A stretch of 64,000 nucleotides of DNA from Marinobacter daepoensis DSM 16072 (GTDB lineage: Bacteria > Pseudomonadota > Gammaproteobacteria > Pseudomonadales > Oleiphilaceae), in assembly GCF_000421165.1 (NCBI RefSeq), contig NZ_ATWI01000009.1, positions 682,001 through 746,000 on the forward strand. Reading direction: 5' to 3'. The notes beneath the pieces are model-generated. The model had not been told where the DNA came from, ran no database searches, and saw nothing but the letters and a program-made list of their open reading frames with translations. Shown in pieces: positions 60,573 to 64,000 of the stretch. Numbering within the stretch: the stretch's first letter is position 1; the number at the start of each line of letters is the position of its first letter. The position numbers were made by a program, and so were the translations under genes.

Positions 60573-61095
60573 TGCTCTGCCGTTTGTCTACGGCCTGACG
60601 AATTCTGGTCAGAAGCCGGAGCGGCAGCAGTATACCGATACTGATTAAGAGTTTGAACGCTGCAAAACCAATCATTAACGGGTGCAGCTAAAAACAGAGA
60701 CTCCCGGACCACAGGCCAGACCGAGAAAGGCTGTTACCTGCTCCGGGAGAAGAAAACCGACCAGAAAACCGTCGGACGACATCGCGAAGAATCATTGCCA
60801 CGCAAACCCGGGCCGTCCAGCAAACCAATACGACGTGAGACCCAGGGGCTTGTGTGAACCTGAAACGGATACTATGCGTCAACAGACTCTCACCCTATTC
60901 GACCTTGGCCTGCCTACCGGCAGACGAGATGTCGGCGGTGGTCTCAGACACCCAGGATCACACCCCATAAGGGTCTGATCCGTCTGGCCGCCGGTTCGCC
61001 TGTTGTACTGGGCCCGCGGCACGCACATCCCGCTTCGCTGATGCGAATCCCCCCGGTTTTCTGTCACCAACAAACGACAGGAACCCTTTCTTTCC
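60573..61095 (+). other. Long structured 5' leader of rne
   Basis: The 630-bp gap between rluC and rne has no convincing gene. It holds an 8-bp stem CTCCCGGA (60701-60708) / TCCGGGAG (60742-60749) enclosing a possible inner hairpin, and a 34-codon frame from 60874 to 60978 with no ribosome site. RNase E controls its own mRNA through leader hairpins in E. coli; the same is inferred here. Confidence 0.5.
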
Positions 61096-64000
61096 ATGAA
61101 AAGAATGCTGATTAATGCAACTCATCCCGAAGAGTTGCGCGTCGCACTGGTAGATGGCCAACGGCTGTTTGACCTGGATATCGAATCCAGCACCCGTGAG
61201 CAAAAAAAGGCCAACATCTACAAAGGCCGAATTACCCGGGTAGAGCCCAGCCTTGAGGCTGCTTTCGTTGACTTTGGCGCAGAGCGCCACGGCTTCCTCC
61301 CCCTGAAGGAAATCTCAAAAGAGTATTTCAAGAAATCGCCAGGGCAGATCGAAGGCAAAATCAACATCAAAGATGTGGTGTCTGAAGGACAGGAAGTTAT
61401 CGTCCAGGTCGACAAGGAAGAGCGTGGCAACAAAGGCGCAGCCCTGACCACCTTCATCTCGCTGGCAGGCCGCTATCTGGTCCTGATGCCCAACAATCCC
61501 CGTGCTGGCGGCATCTCACGCCGGATTGAAGGCGATGACCGGGCCCAGCTTAAAGAAGCCATGAACGGCGTTCAGGTGCCCAAGTCCATGGGCATCATCG
61601 TGCGCACCGCAGGCATCGGGCGTACTACTGAAGAACTTCAGTGGGACCTCGACTACCTTGTACAGTTCTGGGAAGCAATCACCCAGGCGGCCGGGGAACG
61701 CAAAGCCCCCTTCCTGATCCACCAGGAAAGCAACGTCATCATCCGGGCAGTGCGTGATTACCTCCGCCAGGATATCGGTGAAGTCCTGATTGATGCGGAT
61801 AGCGTCCATGAGGATGTACTGAGCTTCGTTCGGGCAGTCATGCCCACATTTGAGAACAAGATCAAGCTCTACAAAGACGAGATCCCGCTGTTCAGCCGCT
61901 ACCAGATTGAAGGTCAGATCGAAACCGCTTTCCAGCGCGAAGTAAAACTACCCTCAGGCGGCTCCATTGTCATCGATCCCACCGAGGCACTGGTGTCCAT
62001 CGACATCAACTCATCCCGGGCCACGAAAGGGCAGGATATCGAGGAAACCGCGCTCCAGACCAACCTGGAAGCTGCGGAGGAAATCGCGCGGCAACTCCGT
62101 CTGCGGGATATGGGCGGCCTGATCGTCATCGACTTTATCGACATGACTCCTGCCAAGCACCAGCGGGAAGTCGAGCAAAAAATGCGCGAAGCCCTGGAGC
62201 TGGACCGTGCGCGGGTTCAGGTTGGCAAAATTTCCCGCTTCGGACTGCTGGAAATGTCGCGCCAACGCCTGCGCCCCTCTCTTGGCGAAACCCGTAGCGA
62301 AGTCTGCCCCCGTTGTGAAGGCCAGGGCACCATCCGGGGCATTGAGTCTCTCGCCCTGAGCATTATGCGGCTGATTTACGAGGAGTCGTCCAAGGAAAAG
62401 ACCGCTGAAGTCCGCGCTATGGTGCCGGTTTCAGTCGCCACTTTCCTGCTCAACGAAAAACGCAAACAGCTGGCCGACATTGAAGCGCGCCAGGGTGTTG
62501 CCGTTGTTGTCGCTCCCGTTCCAAACATGGAAACCCCTCACTTCGAGATCCTTCGCCTGCGTCAGGACGAAACCTCACCAGAGCACGTTTCCAGCCACGA
62601 GGTAGCTCAGCAGTACAATGAACGGGAAGAAGAAGCATCGGTAGAAGTCACAACCACCGAAAAACCAGCCCGCGAACAAGCGGCCGTCAAGGCAATCCGT
62701 CCCACGGCGCCCGCACCGGCACCCTCCGCCCCCACCTCCCCCGCAGCAGCGGAACAGGAAGAAGGGCTGTTCAGCAAGCTCGGAAAGAAGATTGCCGGTT
62801 TCTTCCGGGGTGAAGAACCGGAACAGGAAGCCGCCCGCGACAACAACCGTAACGAAGAGCGTCGCAACCAGGCTCGTCAGGATCGTCGGAAATCGCGGGT
62901 AGCGCGCGACGACCAGCGTGCAGGAGCCAACCGCAGCGGCAACGAACGCCGCCAGGGCACTCAGCAGAATCGCAACGATGACAACCGTGGACGCAACCGC
63001 GGTGGTCGCAGTGACGAGCAACAGGCCCGCAGCAGCCAAAGCCGTGGCAACCGTGAAGAGCGCTCCGGTGAGAATAAAGGCAGCGACAACCGTCGGGATA
63101 ATCGCAAAGACGCCCAGAGTCGCAGCCAGAACCGCAATCGCCCGCAGCGTGACCAGAAAGGCCAGCAGGAAAAGCAGGACGTCCAGAAAGCACCGGTCAG
63201 CGACAATAAGCCTGGTAGCGAGGACAAGCCTCGTAAACCGCGCCGTCAGCGCAACCGGGACGGATCTCCCGCTGACACCCCTGCATCTACACCTGCAGAA
63301 CGCAAGACTGAGCGCAGCGAAAAGCACCAGAAAGACACCCAGCCAGAAAAACAGGCTGAGACCACAACGGTTGACGCAAAGCCAAGTGAAGCACGCGTAG
63401 AAAAAACCGAACAGCTGACCACCGTCGCGGAAGCTCCTGAAAACAAACGCTCAGCCGAAACCGGCCAACCCGAGCAACTGGAAAAAGCGGAGCAACCAGA
63501 GGCTAAGGTCGAGCAGAAAGACGCGGAGGCCGGCGCAGACAAAGCTGGCGCAAAGGAAGAGGATAGCAGCAAGGAAAAGCCTGACGGACGCAAGGGTCGC
63601 TCCTCAGGCCGTCAACGCAAGCCTCGCACGACGGACAAAGCCGAGAAGACTGAGCCGAAAACGGACGATCAGGCCGGCAAAGAAGCTGCAGTTGAAGCAC
63701 CGGCTCAGCCAACCAAGCCAGCAAAAGCCGAACCCGTAGCCGACGCTGCGAAAACCGAGGCAACGCCAGACCAGACGCCCCTCCAGGCCGAGGAAAAGGC
63801 GCCGGCAAAAACCGAAGTTGCAGAACCGGAGCAAACCCCGGTCAAAGATCTTGCACCTGCAACCGAAAGCGAACATACCGGAAAATCGGACAAAGCGCCT
63901 GAGCAGAAGCAGGACGACACTGAAACCGAGACTGCCCCGGAGCAGAAGGCCGACGAACCAAAACGCGGCAGGCCAAAGACCGTAAAAGCTGCACCGAAAA
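61096..64000 (+). CDS. rne: Ribonuclease E (3' end outside window)
   Basis: 968 residues visible, no stop before the edge. S1 domain (about 37-120), RNase H-like and DNase I-like parts with acidic residues in VSIDINSS and IVIDFIDM, and zinc-link CPRCEGQG. At 556-570 the amphipathic [16 protein letters not shown] matches the place of the E. coli membrane-targeting helix. After that comes an Arg/Asn/Gln-rich stretch (about 580-720) and an acidic Lys/Glu/Ala/Pro-rich tail, the RNA-binding and degradosome scaffold region. The start has only a poor ribosome site (CAGGAA, 13 bases up), fitting tight control. Confidence 0.97.
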   Translation, partial: MKRMLINATHPEELRVALVDGQRLFDLDIESSTREQKKANIYKGRITRVEPSLEAAFVDFGAERHGFLPLKEISKEYFKKSPGQIEGKINIKDVVSEGQEVIVQVDKEERGNKGAALTTFISLAGRYLVLMPNNPRAGGISRRIEGDDRAQLKEAMNGVQVPKSMGIIVRTAGIGRTTEELQWDLDYLVQFWEAITQAAGERKAPFLIHQESNVIIRAVRDYLRQDIGEVLIDADSVHEDVLSFVRAVMPTFENKIKLYKDEIPLFSRYQIEGQIETAFQREVKLPSGGSIVIDPTEALVSIDINSSRATKGQDIEETALQTNLEAAEEIARQLRLRDMGGLIVIDFIDMTPAKHQREVEQKMREALELDRARVQVGKISRFGLLEMSRQRLRPSLGETRSEVCPRCEGQGTIRGIESLALSIMRLIYEESSKEKTAEVRAMVPVSVATFLLNEKRKQLADIEARQGVAVVVAPVPNMETPHFEILRLRQDETSPEHVSSHEVAQQYNEREEEASVEVTTTEKPAREQAAVKAIRPTAPAPAPSAPTSPAAAEQEEGLFSKLGKKIAGFFRGEEPEQEAARDNNRNEERRNQARQDRRKSRVARDDQRAGANRSGNERRQGTQQNRNDDNRGRNRGGRSDEQQARSSQSRGNREERSGENKGSDNRRDNRKDAQSRSQNRNRPQRDQKGQQEKQDVQKAPVSDNKPGSEDKPRKPRRQRNRDGSPADTPASTPAERKTERSEKHQKDTQPEKQAETTTVDAKPSEARVEKTEQLTTVAEAPENKRSAETGQPEQLEKAEQPEAKVEQKDAEAGADKAGAKEEDSSKEKPDGRKGRSSGRQRKPRTTDKAEKTEPKTDDQAGKEAAVEAPAQPTKPAKAEPVADAAKTEATPDQTPLQAEEKAPAKTEVAEPEQTPVKDLAPATESEHTGKSDKAPEQKQDDTETETAPEQKADEPKRGRPKTVKAAPK

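Noticed and set aside
62575..63327. Hydrophobic 250-codon minus-strand frame opposite the rne tail
   Set aside because: It results from reverse reading of Arg/Glu/Lys codons; no start signal or family resemblance.
1..64000. CRISPR arrays, prophage, integrases or complete insertion sequences
   Set aside because: None seen on reading both strands; tRNA genes at 31513-32009 are intact, with no flanking integrase.

Overview
The window reads as a chromosomal stretch of a marine gammaproteobacterium close to Marinobacter. This is inferred from protein wording and gene order: the tRNA(Pro-Arg-His-Leu)-tig-clpP-clpX-lon-hupB-ppiD run next to folD, the glnS-cysS and ppiB-lpxH pairs, the rpmF-plsX-fabD-fabG-acpP-fabF-pabC-mltG-tmk run, and a HexR-linked Entner-Doudoroff block. 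Coding density is high. I see no rRNA, CRISPR array, integrase, transposase or phage gene. Most of the window is conserved housekeeping DNA; the accessory-looking part is the left end.

Layout. 1-4294 (minus): an envelope operon of a stand-alone C39 peptidase, a FapF-like outer-membrane beta-barrel, a FadL-like barrel and a MalM-like lipoprotein cut by the window edge. 4481-6296: an SLC13 carboxylate transporter and a DksA/TraR zinc-finger protein. 6439-8653: phasin and class I PHA synthase. 8732-13495: a CBS-PAS-GGDEF cyclase, an orphan periplasmic binding protein and glpD. 13503-22649: the sugar catabolism block, with edd-glk and a UDG-superfamily gene facing pyk, then zwf-pgl-eda facing hexR. 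22720-32009: ppiD, hupB, lon, clpX, clpP, tig and four tRNAs. 32239-43348: folD, glcB, cysS, glnS, ppiB, lpxH, an unknown lipoprotein, fpr with a FinR-like LysR regulator, and miaE. 43607-48920: acnB, putP and an AraC regulator. 49019-56932: fatty-acid and phospholipid synthesis, tmk, mltG, rpmF and yceD. 57062-60465: maf, sppA, a Gph-like phosphatase and rluC. 61096-64000: the 5' part of rne, which runs off the window.

How the genes work together. Glk, Zwf, Pgl, Edd, Eda and Pyk make a complete route from glucose to pyruvate, and hexR sits beside zwf. A TGTA-N8-TACA operator candidate lies in the edd/pyk divergent region and a related sequence lies before zwf. Tig, ClpXP, Lon and PpiD form a protein-folding and turnover block. 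The fab run supplies acyl-ACP to PlsX. AcnB and GlcB serve the TCA and glyoxylate routes, and PhaP/PhaC store carbon.

The strongest candidate for something poorly described is the C39 peptidase / FapF-like / FadL-like / MalM-like operon. Other points of note are a UDG-superfamily protein with a family-4-like four-cysteine pattern but an unusual motif A, a near-perfect 16-bp hairpin in the acnB leader, a 21-bp-spaced direct repeat at a putP promoter, and a roughly 520-nt rne leader.
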